Source: Bacteroidales bacterium UBA1309
GTDB lineage: Bacteria; Bacteroidota; Bacteroidia; Bacteroidales; Dysgonomonadaceae
Assembly: GCA_002307185.1 (NCBI GenBank)
Contig: DBTT01000036.1
Location: 1 to 24,428 of the forward strand
Length of the DNA: 24,428 bases
Direction of reading: 5' to 3'
The notes under the pieces are model-generated. The model was not told the origin of the DNA. It saw nothing but the letters and a program-made list of their open reading frames with translations, and made no database searches. Positions 1 to 8,779 of this stretch are shown here, in pieces; the stretch's first letter is position 1, and every line of letters starts with the position of its first letter. Made by a program: the position numbers and the translations under genes.

Positions 1-2
1 AC

Positions 3-1061
3 TCGTACAACACATCGGATGACATTGCGGACACCCCTTCCGCCACGAGCCTGACGGTAAGTCCGGACAAGGACTTGCTCTACTATTCCACCACGGTGAA
101 TGTCACCGACGGCACCAGCAACCCGGTGGCGGTCACCTTCGACCACAAGTTCAGCAAGGTGACGGTGGTGACCAGTGCCAGCACTTTGGGAGCGAAGATC
201 AATGCCTGCAGTGCCACGGTTTCTCCCGGATACCAGGCGGCAATGGCCTTGCCGGGTGGCGTGGTCACCTCCACCGGTACGGCTGCCACACAAACGGTGT
301 CTTGGGCCACATTGGGAGACACAGCGGTGACAAGCACCTCCCGGACAGTGTACACCAATGCGGCCTCTTCACTGACACTCACACTTGGCTTCACCCTAGG
401 CAGTTCCACCTCCTATAGCGGTCAAACGCTCGCATTTACGAAAACATTGGTGGCGGGATATGCGTACACGCTGACAGCCAATTTGAAGAACAACTTCATT
501 ATTGGCGGGGTGAGATGGGCGAAAGGAAACCTATATAAGACAGCTTCCGCTAGTGGTATCTGGGGTACACAGGAATATTATAGTTCCGACTACACGTATG
601 GAGATTACTGGAATTGGAAAACAACTAGCCCTAGTACAGAGTATTCCAGTGCTTATTCAGCAAGTACAGACTGGGGTGGAGTAAATAATCTCACAAATGA
701 CCCTTGCAACCAAATTCTTGCTGGTGCATGGCGATTACCAACTTATACAGACCAAGTCAATTTAATTAATTCAGGTTATGCCTTGGGAACTAAAAATGCA
801 GTGTTCGGTGGATATTTCAAGGTTAGCACTGTTCCCAGTTCAAACCAAGACAGCTATCTTTTCTTGCCTGGGGGAGGCTACCGAAGGATAAGTAGTATCG
901 GTTTCAAGGACTCTGGTTCAAGGTGTTTGTACTGGACTTCTACATCTTATTCAGCTACGCAAGGACGAGGTCTTGATGCCTCTACCATATATGGAGTTGT
1001 AGCTGTTAATCCACATTTGACGAGTCATGGCTTTACCATCCGTTGTGTGCAGGACTTGTAG
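3..1061 (+). CDS. Fimbrillin-like surface protein, 5'-truncated by window edge
   Basis: The reading frame is open from base 3 with no start codon in view, so the N-terminus, including any lipoprotein signal, lies outside the window. The first ~160 visible residues are Ser/Thr/Val-rich beta-strand sequence. They include the 'FDHKFSKVTV' stretch typical of Mfa-like/FimB fimbrillin-family proteins of Bacteroidales. The second half starts near 'GGVRWAKGNLY' and carries 'AGAWRLPTYTD', 'LPGGGYRR', 'YWTSTSYS' and a terminal 'IRCVQDL'. This is the FISUMP/paralogous C-terminal module commonly fused to fimbrillin domains. The likely role is a surface or fimbria-associated adhesin component; the ligand is unknown. 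Base composition changes sharply between the two halves (62% GC in bases 121-180, 37% in 721-780 by direct count). The family call is from recognised motifs; the role is inference. The gene is convergent with the operon on the other strand. Confidence 0.75.
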   Translation, partial: SYNTSDDIADTPSATSLTVSPDKDLLYYSTTVNVTDGTSNPVAVTFDHKFSKVTVVTSASTLGAKINACSATVSPGYQAAMALPGGVVTSTGTAATQTVSWATLGDTAVTSTSRTVYTNAASSLTLTLGFTLGSSTSYSGQTLAFTKTLVAGYAYTLTANLKNNFIIGGVRWAKGNLYKTASASGIWGTQEYYSSDYTYGDYWNWKTTSPSTEYSSAYSASTDWGGVNNLTNDPCNQILAGAWRLPTYTDQVNLINSGYALGTKNAVFGGYFKVSTVPSSNQDSYLFLPGGGYRRISSIGFKDSGSRCLYWTSTSYSATQGRGLDASTIYGVVAVNPHLTSHGFTIRCVQDL

Positions 1062-1084
1062 TGTGCCCTTATGAGCTTTCAAGG

Positions 1085-1219
1085 GCCACGTAGTGGCGAG
1101 ATGTGCATAAAGGGATGTTTAGGGTAGCGGAACTTCCTCCAGGTTGTGTGCCGGACACACCAACGTTAGTGTGACCGACGCACCAACGTTAGTGCGGGTG
1201 TCGCAATGGAGCGATTGCG
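1085..1219. repeat. Cluster of four small hairpins in the convergent intergenic gap
   Basis: Between the two convergent genes there are four inverted repeats. They are GCCAC/GTGGC (1085-1097, 3-nt loop); CACAC/GTGTG (1156-1173) and CGCAC/GTGCG (1179-1196), both with the loop CAACGTTA; and CGCAAT/ATTGCG (1202-1219, 6-nt loop). GTGTG at 1146-1150 could compete for the CACAC arm. There is no T-tract after any stem, so this is not a classic intrinsic terminator. It could be a bidirectional 3'-end structure or a dispersed repeat family. Confidence 0.55.
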
Positions 1220-1249
1220 CCGGTCGGGGATTGCTCGCATTGGAAAGGC

Positions 1250-2266
1250 TTATTTGGTGTAAACCCCCAGTTCGCAAATCGACCTGTAGGTCGAAACCCA
1301 ATTCAGCGTGAGTTTTATGTATCTGGCTTCCTCTGCGTTGTAGAAACGGATATATTGATAACCTGACTCATTGGCCATTGTGGAGCTTGTGGCTGTTCCT
1401 GCATCTTCAAATGTGCTGTTGTCCTTGCTTAAAGCCACCTTCACTTTGCTGAAGATGTAGGATGTGCCGTAGGAAGCGTATCGGGCGAACAGGCGCAATC
1501 CGGTCATTTCTTTCAGCTCGTTCATATCCACGATGATGGTTACCGGACTTGTCCCAAACTGCCAGAAGGTGGCGGTGGAGCCATCAAAAATGTTTTCAAA
1601 AGTATTCACCGTTGAGGCAGGAGTGGAAGTAACCGTCCATGCGGAATAATCAGTGACCAACGAACCAGCCATGTCCGCAGATCCGGCATTGTCTTTGATG
1701 AGTGTGTTCACTGTATTTATACGCAAATAAGCAGTGTTGTATTCGGAGTTGATTTGAACATCCGATTCGGAAACGGAAGTGAGCCTGATGGGTACAAGAT
1801 AGGCTGAGTCTGTCAACAAAGCCAGTTTAGCACTGTCTATCGAGACCGTAATCGAGTCATCGGAGATGTATTGGCCTTCGGATATGGTGACGGATGATTT
1901 GCTCAGGTTGATCACGCCTTCGGGCAATGACACACAAGCAGTGCTGTATTTTTCGTTGTAACCATCTATCAATGTGCTGTCAACTGCCGATTTGATTACT
2001 GTTGCCTTGTCCATCGGTTTTGTGGAACGCACCGGGAACATGGCCGACACACTGCCCAAATCGCCCACAGGTGTATGGGTTATCTTGAACGTATATTGGT
2101 TTCTGGGGGCATTGATCGGGGTCCATTCCTGGGTGTTGATATAGACGATGTTTGCCGGGTTGCCTACCACATCATAGCTTGCGTTGTCGTCGCAAGATTG
2201 AAATACGAAAACTGCGAGTGTGGCCAAGCAGGTGATTAGTTGTCTGTGATATATAGCTATTTTCAT
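1250..2266 (-). CDS. DUF1735 + F5/8 type C (discoidin) domain lipoprotein
   Basis: This is a predicted surface glycan-binding lipoprotein of 338 residues and the last gene of the operon. The chosen ATG at 2266 gives a clean signal peptide ending in the lipobox FQSC (Cys25). A longer frame from 2308 adds 14 charged residues and would overlap the upstream gene. Residues ~30-185 fit the DUF1735 (BT_3987-like N-terminal) fold found next to GH18 endoglycosidases. Residues ~200-338 fit an F5/8 type C/discoidin carbohydrate-binding domain, with 'IFDGSTATFWQF', 'ITIIVDM'-like strand text and a 'RYIKLTLNWV' strand near the end. The inferred role is to hold glycans near the transporter and the GH18 enzymes. 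No catalytic residues are recognised. The domain call is firm; the ligand is unknown. Confidence 0.85.
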   Translation of the reverse strand: MKIAIYHRQLITCLATLAVFVFQSCDDNASYDVVGNPANIVYINTQEWTPINAPRNQYTFKITHTPVGDLGSVSAMFPVRSTKPMDKATVIKSAVDSTLIDGYNEKYSTACVSLPEGVINLSKSSVTISEGQYISDDSITVSIDSAKLALLTDSAYLVPIRLTSVSESDVQINSEYNTAYLRINTVNTLIKDNAGSADMAGSLVTDYSAWTVTSTPASTVNTFENIFDGSTATFWQFGTSPVTIIVDMNELKEMTGLRLFARYASYGTSYIFSKVKVALSKDNSTFEDAGTATSSTMANESGYQYIRFYNAEEARYIKLTLNWVSTYRSICELGVYTK

Positions 2267-2295
2267 GATTGGTGTTTTTGTTTTCGGATTCACTA

Positions 2296-3516
2296 TTATT
2301 GATTGCATTTGTTTTTTTCGTCATCCACCCAAGTGACGGCACTGCTTTTGTCTAGCATCACTATTCCTTCACCTTCTGTCACTTCCCGCCATGTGTTGGA
2401 CCAGTCCATGTCGTATCCATTGTTTGTGGCATCATTGAAAATGTATCCCGTGCCTTCGTTCATTTTCCAGTAAGCTACCAGACCATTGCTTTGTGGATCA
2501 ACACTGCAAAGGCCTAATTGTAGTTCGCTTGATGTGAGGGCGCGGTTCCACAATCGCAGTTCGGCAATCCACCCGGCGAAACGCTGTGTGGTTCCATAAT
2601 TTGTCCACGACATGCCCAACTCCAAACGCTGGAACTGGGTTCCTTTGCTGCCCGCCAATTCGGCATCTGCGATCCCGTCCACATACATCGTGTATTTGCT
2701 GCCGTCGAAAGTGACCGAAATGGTGTACCACTGCCCTGTATTGAACCGTGTTGTAGATATGATCCCTCCGCCCGGCGAAACCCATTGCAAGGAGTTTTTG
2801 TCTTGGCCGTTTTCGCCGAAACGAAGCAAGTTGGTGATTGACTCGTCTTTAGGGCCGAAGTTGCACAAACGGCTAATTGGGGCACCTGCCCAGGATTTTA
2901 TATAGCACTTTATTTCAAATGTATAATTGGGCAGGTCGAGGATTTTATCGTCGGGGGCAATGTAGCTGCTATAGAAATTGGTATTTTCCAAGCTCAGCGA
3001 TTTGAAGCTAATGATCCGCGATACTCTCAAAAAGATGGTTCTTGATGCCGGAAGAACTTCCCAGTCACTGCCTTTTACCTCTTTGATCGTTATCGGTATC
3101 ATATAAATGCGCCCATCCTGAAAATCATTGGTAGAGACAATGCGGACGTTGATTCCTGACGAAAGTGCACTTCCGGCTTTGATAATTCCTTGGGTTTCGT
3201 CGAGTTCAACGGCGGAAGCAGGTGCAGCATAATAATTCGTATTGTGTTTGGTGTTATATGCTGCAACCAATGAATCATCTCGCTCGAAAGTAACCGTAAT
3301 GTCTTCTGTAGCCGTGTCGGTTGCCGATGCAGTAACGGTGTAAGACGCAAGCGTGTCCTCTACGACGAATTTCACCAGTGGGTCAGTCTCGGTTCCCGTT
3401 ATCAGGAGTACTTTTTTATTGTAATCGAAGTTGTCGCCTTTCGTATTGCAAGTTGCAAATAAGAAAGAGCATGCAATGAATGTAAGAATAGCCTTGATCT
3501 GTATTGTCTTTTTCAT
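2296..3516 (-). CDS. DUF1735 + LamG (concanavalin A-like) lipoprotein, copy a
   Basis: This is a 406-residue lipoprotein. Its signal peptide ends in LFATC (Cys23), so it is probably outer-membrane anchored and surface exposed. DUF1735 spans roughly residues 35-165, containing 'LLITGTETDPLVKF' and 'YMIPITIKEV'. A LamG/laminin-G-like jelly-roll spans ~185-385, with 'TGQWYTISVTFDGSKYTMYVDG', 'AELRLWNRALT' and 'LVAYWKMNEG' as its typical signposts (the first given here as scattered strands of the domain). It is a paralogue of the protein at 7595-8761, with the same architecture and the same position after a GH18 gene. The likely job is glycan capture for the GH18/SusC system; LamG domains of this type are usually non-catalytic. 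The gene lies 33 bp after GH18-a and 29 bp before the discoidin gene, consistent with one transcript. Confidence 0.87.
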   Translation of the reverse strand: MKKTIQIKAILTFIACSFLFATCNTKGDNFDYNKKVLLITGTETDPLVKFVVEDTLASYTVTASATDTATEDITVTFERDDSLVAAYNTKHNTNYYAAPASAVELDETQGIIKAGSALSSGINVRIVSTNDFQDGRIYMIPITIKEVKGSDWEVLPASRTIFLRVSRIISFKSLSLENTNFYSSYIAPDDKILDLPNYTFEIKCYIKSWAGAPISRLCNFGPKDESITNLLRFGENGQDKNSLQWVSPGGGIISTTRFNTGQWYTISVTFDGSKYTMYVDGIADAELAGSKGTQFQRLELGMSWTNYGTTQRFAGWIAELRLWNRALTSSELQLGLCSVDPQSNGLVAYWKMNEGTGYIFNDATNNGYDMDWSNTWREVTEGEGIVMLDKSSAVTWVDDEKNKCNQ

Positions 3517-3549
3517 TTTCGAATCTTTATAATTCTGGATAATCGGTTT

Positions 3550-4578
3550 TCATTGCCCGATAGCCGGATTTGCTATCTGGATGCAACGTCTCATGTTGTA
3601 GTAAGGGCCTTTGGCCGAATAATAATCACGGTCGAAGTAAAACGCTCCGAATCCCGCTTTTTTCCCTTGGGTTGGATTCCAGCGTGCCATGCCTTCGAGG
3701 GAATACATCTGCGTGCCATCAGTGGTAAGCTTGTTGCCATCCACTTCCGTGAATGCCACTCCGCCATTAGCATAATAACTCCCAAAATTCTCCGTCACGA
3801 TGAATTTCGAGGGAGAAGTCCAGCTTATGCTGTTGAATTCGACTTGCAAAATGGAAGCCGAAGAGGCAGCATACGCCTGTCGGATGTAATAATTGACATA
3901 CGGGTCTGTTTCTTCTGGAGGATATTCCCCAAAGAAATCGACACAGAGCAGTTTCTCCGGATATTTGCCCATAGGGCCAAAGTACTGGCCAATGTAAGTG
4001 ACTAATTTTGTGAAGTTATCTCCCTGCATCCAGTCGCCTTCGGGTTCGTAATCCAGGTCAACTCCATCAATGTCAGCATCAAGAACCTGATCTACCAGAT
4101 ATTGTCCATATACGGCGATGCCCTCGTCGGTGTGGTTTAGGCTTAAGTCGTATTCCGTCCCATCTTTCAGGGTTATCGTCTTGTTCATCCTGACAATGGA
4201 TGGCGCCACAAAGCGAGTTCCTTTCACGCTTCTGACGTAGATCATGTCGGCATAGGCCACCGGAGAATAATCGCTGCTTTCGGGGTCGTTGCTTGGAATG
4301 CCCATCCATAACGAACAAATATCCAAGCTGTCGGGGAGTCCGGCGATGCGCTCTCCCCATGAAGCGGGAGCTGCCAACCCTTCGGTTGCGTATGCAGCAT
4401 ACCACCCGAAGCAGAGGCAATGATCTGATTTTTTATATGCCCTCAGATTTTCAAAGTATTGTGAGTCGTATGTTTTTAGCTGTTGAATCTCTAAGGTTTC
4501 TGTCTCGGTGTCGCAACTGCCAACGATGAACGGTGCGAGAATGAGAATCAAAAGAGGTGTGAATTTTACTTTCATCAT
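3550..4578 (-). CDS. GH18 family lipoprotein (endo-beta-N-acetylglucosaminidase-like), copy a
   Basis: This is a 342-residue lipoprotein with signal peptide ending VGSC (Cys22). The motif DGVDLDYE at residues 171-178 fits the GH18 DxxDxDxE signature, so the catalytic acid is predicted to be Glu178. The early 'YFENLRAYKKSDH' and late 'YSLEGMARWNPTQG' stretches match the BT1044-like GH18 subfamily of Bacteroidales (PF16141-type), which includes endoglycosidases acting on N-glycan chitobiose cores. Predicted action: surface cleavage between two GlcNAc residues, releasing glycan for import. It sits 38 bp downstream of SusC-1, in the slot normally held by SusD. The family is clear. Activity and specificity are inference, and some members of this group bind rather than cut. 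Confidence 0.85.
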   Translation of the reverse strand: MMKVKFTPLLILILAPFIVGSCDTETETLEIQQLKTYDSQYFENLRAYKKSDHCLCFGWYAAYATEGLAAPASWGERIAGLPDSLDICSLWMGIPSNDPESSDYSPVAYADMIYVRSVKGTRFVAPSIVRMNKTITLKDGTEYDLSLNHTDEGIAVYGQYLVDQVLDADIDGVDLDYEPEGDWMQGDNFTKLVTYIGQYFGPMGKYPEKLLCVDFFGEYPPEETDPYVNYYIRQAYAASSASILQVEFNSISWTSPSKFIVTENFGSYYANGGVAFTEVDGNKLTTDGTQMYSLEGMARWNPTQGKKAGFGAFYFDRDYYSAKGPYYNMRRCIQIANPAIGQ

Positions 4579-4616
4579 GCTTGTTGAATAGGATTAGTCA
4601 TCGGATAAAAAAAGTG

Positions 4617-7517
4617 TCAAAATTGAAGTTTTACGGAAAATCCAAGACTGCGCAGACTTGGTTGCATAAAATAATCAATCCCCTGGTAGTAAGTTCCCGT
4701 ACTCGAAGCCAACTCTGGATCGAAAGGGGCTTTGTTGTAAAACATGTATAGGTTGCTGCCAACAAATGACACGTTTAGCCTTTTTGCAAACTTGCACCAA
4801 TTGGCAACCGGCACATCGTAGCCGACGGTAAGTTCGCCCAAACGGACATTGGTGGCGCTATAACAGTACATGGCTCCGGCGCCTGCCGTTGTTCCGCCCC
4901 CTGCGGTTTGGTAGTAAGCCTTGGCGGGTATTATGCTTCCATTCACAAGCGCGCCACCTGCATCGCGGGCGTTAGCCGATGCCTGTGAGGCTCCGAATGC
5001 ATCCATGATGGCTTGTGTGTTCGAAACGACAATGCCTCCGAAGCGGGCGGAGAGTAAAAACCCGAGGGAAATTCCGTTCCATCTGAAATTATTCCCCCAG
5101 CTTAGATTAAACTTGGGGTCGCTGCTTCCGGCATACACAAAGTTATCGGCCTCAAGCGTAACCGTGTGGTCGGAGGGATGCACATAAATGGCCCCATGCT
5201 CATCTGTTTTTAACGTGCTTACATAAATATCGCCCATCGATCCCCCTTCTTTGAGCATCATCTTGTAGCTTCCGGTGCCACCCATATCTATTTCGGCAAG
5301 CGAAGTGGTTTCCCCTGTGGTGGGATTTGTCCATTCGGGCAACAATTCAACCACTTTGTTGCGGTTTAATGAAAATATCAGGTACGAATCCCATTTCAAT
5401 TTCCCGAATTTGCTGTCATACCTTAAAGACGCCTCAATGCCTTTGTTGTCGATGCGCCCGGCATTTAGAATCACCGTTTTGTAGCCTGACGCCGCAGACA
5501 GCGACGGCTCAAAAAACTGATTGTATGTTTTCGAGTGATAGGCTGTGATGTCCAGCTTTACCCTGTTTTTGAAGAATGCGAAATTTAATCCGGTTTCCCA
5601 CGATTTTGTTCGTTCGGGTTTCAAATTCGGGTTTGGCATACGGGTTTGAGCTTCCGGAATGCTGTCAATTAATTTACTGGTTGTGAGGATTGCAAACAAA
5701 GGAGCTTCATTGCCCACTTCGGCATAAGCCATACGCATTTTCATAAACGGCATCATATCGGTTTGGCAATCGAATATGTCGGTAATAATACCCGCAAGGC
5801 CGATGGACGGATAAAAAGCCGATTTGTGTTTTGATCTTGCGGAAACCGGTGCCCAGTCGTTGCGTGCGGTAATGTTCAAGTACACCCGCTTTTTATAATC
5901 CAACTGCGTGCTTGCAAAAACAGCTTGCTTTTCTTTCCTGTACTCGCTTTGTGACGATTCGGCTGTCAGTGCATTTACGTTGGAAAACGTGAACAGGTTT
6001 GCCGTAGCATCGAGATTTCCTCCATATGCGCTTTGGTTGTAGGTGTTGTTTTCAATGGAAGAACCAAGAGTGGCTGTCAAACCAATCGTTTGATTCATAT
6101 AGTGTTTGTGCATATTCATCAAAACCTCAGCGTACCATTGTTCGGATTCTATTTCATCCGAGGCATAATACCCGTTTTCAGAGGCAAACAAGGTGCTGGT
6201 GGAAGCACTGTGTTTTTTCTCATGTAGTTCGTCGTTTTTATCCATTTTGGCACGGCCAGTTATATCGAAGCCTTTTGAAAGGCTGTATGTCAAAGTAGCC
6301 TGTGCCGCATACCTGTCTTTGTGATTGATAAACATGTTGTGTTCGGTGATCCAATAGGGGTTTTGCATCGAAAAGCCCTGGTCGCCATAAGGCCAAAACT
6401 GAGTTTGGAAATTTCGCACCGCATCGTACCGTTGATATATTTGGGTTTTGGAGAAGTCATCGCCGGCAGGAAATAGGTAAAGGGGTACCAAAGGATTGAA
6501 ATTCAAGCCTTGCGAAATCATATTTTGTTCCTTGATGTTGCTGTACATAAACCCGAAGTCGAGTGTCAGCTTGCTCTTGGTGAATGTATTGCGAAGCGTG
6601 AAATTATAGCGGTTGTAATCATTGTTGTGGATGATACCCTGCGAATTTACTGAGCCGAACGAAATATAGGTTTGGTTGTGCTTCGAACCGGTTGACAAGC
6701 TGACCGCATTTGAAACCCTCGCTCCTGTTTGGAAAAAATCGGAAGGAGAGTACGAGGAGGGAGTCGTAAGCTTATCACCCCAACTGTAGTAACTGCCGGA
6801 CTCCGATTGCCCGTAGGTGTTTTGAAACTTCGGAAGGACCAATGGTGATGAAAACAACGTGCCGCTAACCAGATGGATGGATAATTTCTCTTTCTGTCCT
6901 TTTTTTGTTGTCACCAGCACAATCCCATTGGCCCCGCTGCTTCCATAAAGTGCGGCAGCCGCTGGCCCGGTAAGCACTGAAATGCTTTCGATGTCGTCGG
7001 GGTTCAAACTGGAAATTCCATCGCCGGTTTGACCTGACCCAGTATAAATTCCTTCTGGTTGATTGCCTGGTATATTCAGCATCGGGATGCCGTCCACCAC
7101 ATACACCGCATTGTTGTTGCCCGAGATTGATTTTGTGCCGCGCATCACGATGCGTGTCGATCCTCCAATTCCAGAGGCTGAACCATTGACTGCAATGCCT
7201 GCAATTCTACCATTCAATTTGTTTACAAAACCTGCATCGGGGATTTTGTTTAATTCCTCGCCCGAGATTTCTAGCACGTTGTATGTCAGACTCCTGGTTG
7301 TTTTTTTTAAGCCCAATGCCGAAACAACTACGGTGTCCTTTGGAATGGAGGGTTCATCATCCAGCGTTTTTCTATCTTGTGCAAAACTGCACACGGGTAG
7401 CAATAGTAGTATCGCAAATAGCTGCGATAAAATACACAACCCTCCTTTTGAACGAAGGCGTATGTGTTTTATGCTTTTGAAATTTAATATATTAGATGTA
7501 ACTTTTTTCACTATCAT
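4617..7517 (-). CDS. SusC/RagA-like TonB-dependent outer-membrane transporter 1
   Basis: This is a 966-residue transporter predicted to import an oligosaccharide across the outer membrane using TonB-ExbBD energy. The ATG at 7517 is chosen because it aligns with the start of the paralogue at 12694; a frame from 7541 adds eight residues. A long basic leader (sharing SNILNFK-like text with the paralogue) precedes the hydrophobic core and a CSFAQ cleavage site near residue 47. A TonB-box-like DTVVVSALG follows at 61-69. The plug contains 'RGTKSISGNNNAVYVVDGIP' and 'AAAALYGSSGANG', typical of SusC/RagA. The rest is a beta-barrel ending in '...LGFSVKLQF'. The N-terminal carboxypeptidase-regulatory-like domain of most SusC proteins is missing, and no susD follows. 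The next gene is GH18-a. Confidence 0.92.
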   Translation of the reverse strand: MIVKKVTSNILNFKSIKHIRLRSKGGLCILSQLFAILLLLPVCSFAQDRKTLDDEPSIPKDTVVVSALGLKKTTRSLTYNVLEISGEELNKIPDAGFVNKLNGRIAGIAVNGSASGIGGSTRIVMRGTKSISGNNNAVYVVDGIPMLNIPGNQPEGIYTGSGQTGDGISSLNPDDIESISVLTGPAAAALYGSSGANGIVLVTTKKGQKEKLSIHLVSGTLFSSPLVLPKFQNTYGQSESGSYYSWGDKLTTPSSYSPSDFFQTGARVSNAVSLSTGSKHNQTYISFGSVNSQGIIHNNDYNRYNFTLRNTFTKSKLTLDFGFMYSNIKEQNMISQGLNFNPLVPLYLFPAGDDFSKTQIYQRYDAVRNFQTQFWPYGDQGFSMQNPYWITEHNMFINHKDRYAAQATLTYSLSKGFDITGRAKMDKNDELHEKKHSASTSTLFASENGYYASDEIESEQWYAEVLMNMHKHYMNQTIGLTATLGSSIENNTYNQSAYGGNLDATANLFTFSNVNALTAESSQSEYRKEKQAVFASTQLDYKKRVYLNITARNDWAPVSARSKHKSAFYPSIGLAGIITDIFDCQTDMMPFMKMRMAYAEVGNEAPLFAILTTSKLIDSIPEAQTRMPNPNLKPERTKSWETGLNFAFFKNRVKLDITAYHSKTYNQFFEPSLSAASGYKTVILNAGRIDNKGIEASLRYDSKFGKLKWDSYLIFSLNRNKVVELLPEWTNPTTGETTSLAEIDMGGTGSYKMMLKEGGSMGDIYVSTLKTDEHGAIYVHPSDHTVTLEADNFVYAGSSDPKFNLSWGNNFRWNGISLGFLLSARFGGIVVSNTQAIMDAFGASQASANARDAGGALVNGSIIPAKAYYQTAGGGTTAGAGAMYCYSATNVRLGELTVGYDVPVANWCKFAKRLNVSFVGSNLYMFYNKAPFDPELASSTGTYYQGIDYFMQPSLRSLGFSVKLQF

Positions 7518-7594
7518 ATATATAGTTTTAATGATAAACATTTACTTTTACTAAGATATTTATTTGCTGATAATCCACAATATTTTTTACTGAA

Positions 7595-8761
7595 TCAGTT
7601 GTTGGCGCACTTCACGGCCTCTACCCATGTCAGGCTTTTGGAAGAAGGCTCTGCCAGGTGCCCATGTCCGCTTAAATCGAGAATATTGCCCTCTTCGTCC
7701 ACATCGTTAAACCTCCAGTATGCCACCAAATTTTCGGAAGCAGGGTCAACATAGCACAAATTATCTTGAAGCTCGTTTTGCGTAAGTGCCTTACTCCAAA
7801 CCCGCGCTTCGCTGACATATCCGTCAAGAAGGCGGCCAGTTTCAGAAAAACCTATGTGAAATCCCCCGCTGTAGGTGTCGTTGAAATTTACAATGCCTTT
7901 CTCGGTGGAAGTGTATTTGTCTAGTTTGCCATCGACATACAAAGCCATGGTTGAACCATCGTAAACTACTGCCACATGATACCAACGTCCGGTTGCAAAC
8001 CGGGTATCACCGGTAACGGGATATCGTGTCCCGCTGACCTTTCCCCCGGCTATTTGCATTTGGTTTTTGTCGCAACTGACATCCCCAAATCGGAGCAGGA
8101 AGTTTTCTTCAATACCCATAATGCTGCTGATGTATGGAGTATATGATTGAAAATTATTCACATACACCCGGCATTCCATAGTGACTCCAGACATTGCCGA
8201 CACGTCTGCCGAAGTTTGAAAAGTTGGCACTGTGAAATATACCGACTTCTTTAAATTGACTGCTTTTGTTATCACAACCCGATTGACAACAATGTAAATT
8301 GTGCGCGATGATTCCAACACCGACAATCCACCTTCGACAGAGGTGATGGTGACAGGGACACAGTAATTAACCCCATCTTTGAAATTATCGAAGGATGTGA
8401 TTTCAAAACTCACAGCATCAGATATATACGAACCGGCTTTAATGGTAATGTTATCGGCAGACAAACTGTAACTTCCTTCCGGTGGCATTGCATATGATTT
8501 TCCTGTCGATTGGTTGAGGGCTTTCAGTAAACCAGCATCTATTTTCAGGTTTATTATCACATCATTCGGCACTTTTTCCGTAGCTTTAACGGTAATCCCC
8601 ATATTTGAAGGCTCTTCGATTGTAAACTTGGTTAATGCCGATGATTCTGTGCCAGTAAAAAACACCACATCGCCGAATTCGGCATATTTACGACAACCGC
8701 CCATCACAATCAATGTCAGGATAATCGACAAAAATAGTTCTAATATTTTAAAATTCCTCAT
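7595..8761 (-). CDS. DUF1735 + LamG (concanavalin A-like) lipoprotein, copy b
   Basis: This is a 388-residue paralogue of the protein at 2296-3516. The signal peptide ends MGGC (Cys23). DUF1735 lies at about residues 30-165 ('VVFFTGTESSALTKF', 'NYCVPVTITSVEGG') and a LamG-like domain at about 180-380 ('RWYHVAVVYDG', 'MALYVDGKLD', 'ARVWSKALTQ', 'LVAYWRFNDVD'). It is predicted to be a surface glycan-binding partner of the GH18/SusC system. The gene is 18 bp after GH18-b and 77 bp before SusC-1, so it closes the upstream copy of the SusC-GH18-LamG module and leads directly into the second copy. No catalytic residues are recognised. Confidence 0.87.
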   Translation of the reverse strand: MRNFKILELFLSIILTLIVMGGCRKYAEFGDVVFFTGTESSALTKFTIEEPSNMGITVKATEKVPNDVIINLKIDAGLLKALNQSTGKSYAMPPEGSYSLSADNITIKAGSYISDAVSFEITSFDNFKDGVNYCVPVTITSVEGGLSVLESSRTIYIVVNRVVITKAVNLKKSVYFTVPTFQTSADVSAMSGVTMECRVYVNNFQSYTPYISSIMGIEENFLLRFGDVSCDKNQMQIAGGKVSGTRYPVTGDTRFATGRWYHVAVVYDGSTMALYVDGKLDKYTSTEKGIVNFNDTYSGGFHIGFSETGRLLDGYVSEARVWSKALTQNELQDNLCYVDPASENLVAYWRFNDVDEEGNILDLSGHGHLAEPSSKSLTWVEAVKCANN

Positions 8762-8779
8762 TTCTTAGCTCCTTGTGAT

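Noticed and set aside
1158..1194. Two 14-bp CACCAACGTTAGTG repeats as a possible CRISPR array
   Set aside because: There are only two copies with a 9-bp gap and no cas genes; they are better explained as paired hairpins.
1119..1301. 60-residue open frame on - at the end of the operon
   Set aside because: It overlaps the hairpin cluster and the end of the discoidin gene in another frame, and has no recognisable protein features.
3553..4005. 150-residue open frame on + opposite GH18-a
   Set aside because: It is antisense to a well-supported GH18 gene with intact motifs; the frame looks like a codon-bias shadow.
7063..7554. 163-residue open frame on + opposite SusC-1
   Set aside because: It is antisense to the plug region of a clear SusC gene and resembles no known protein.
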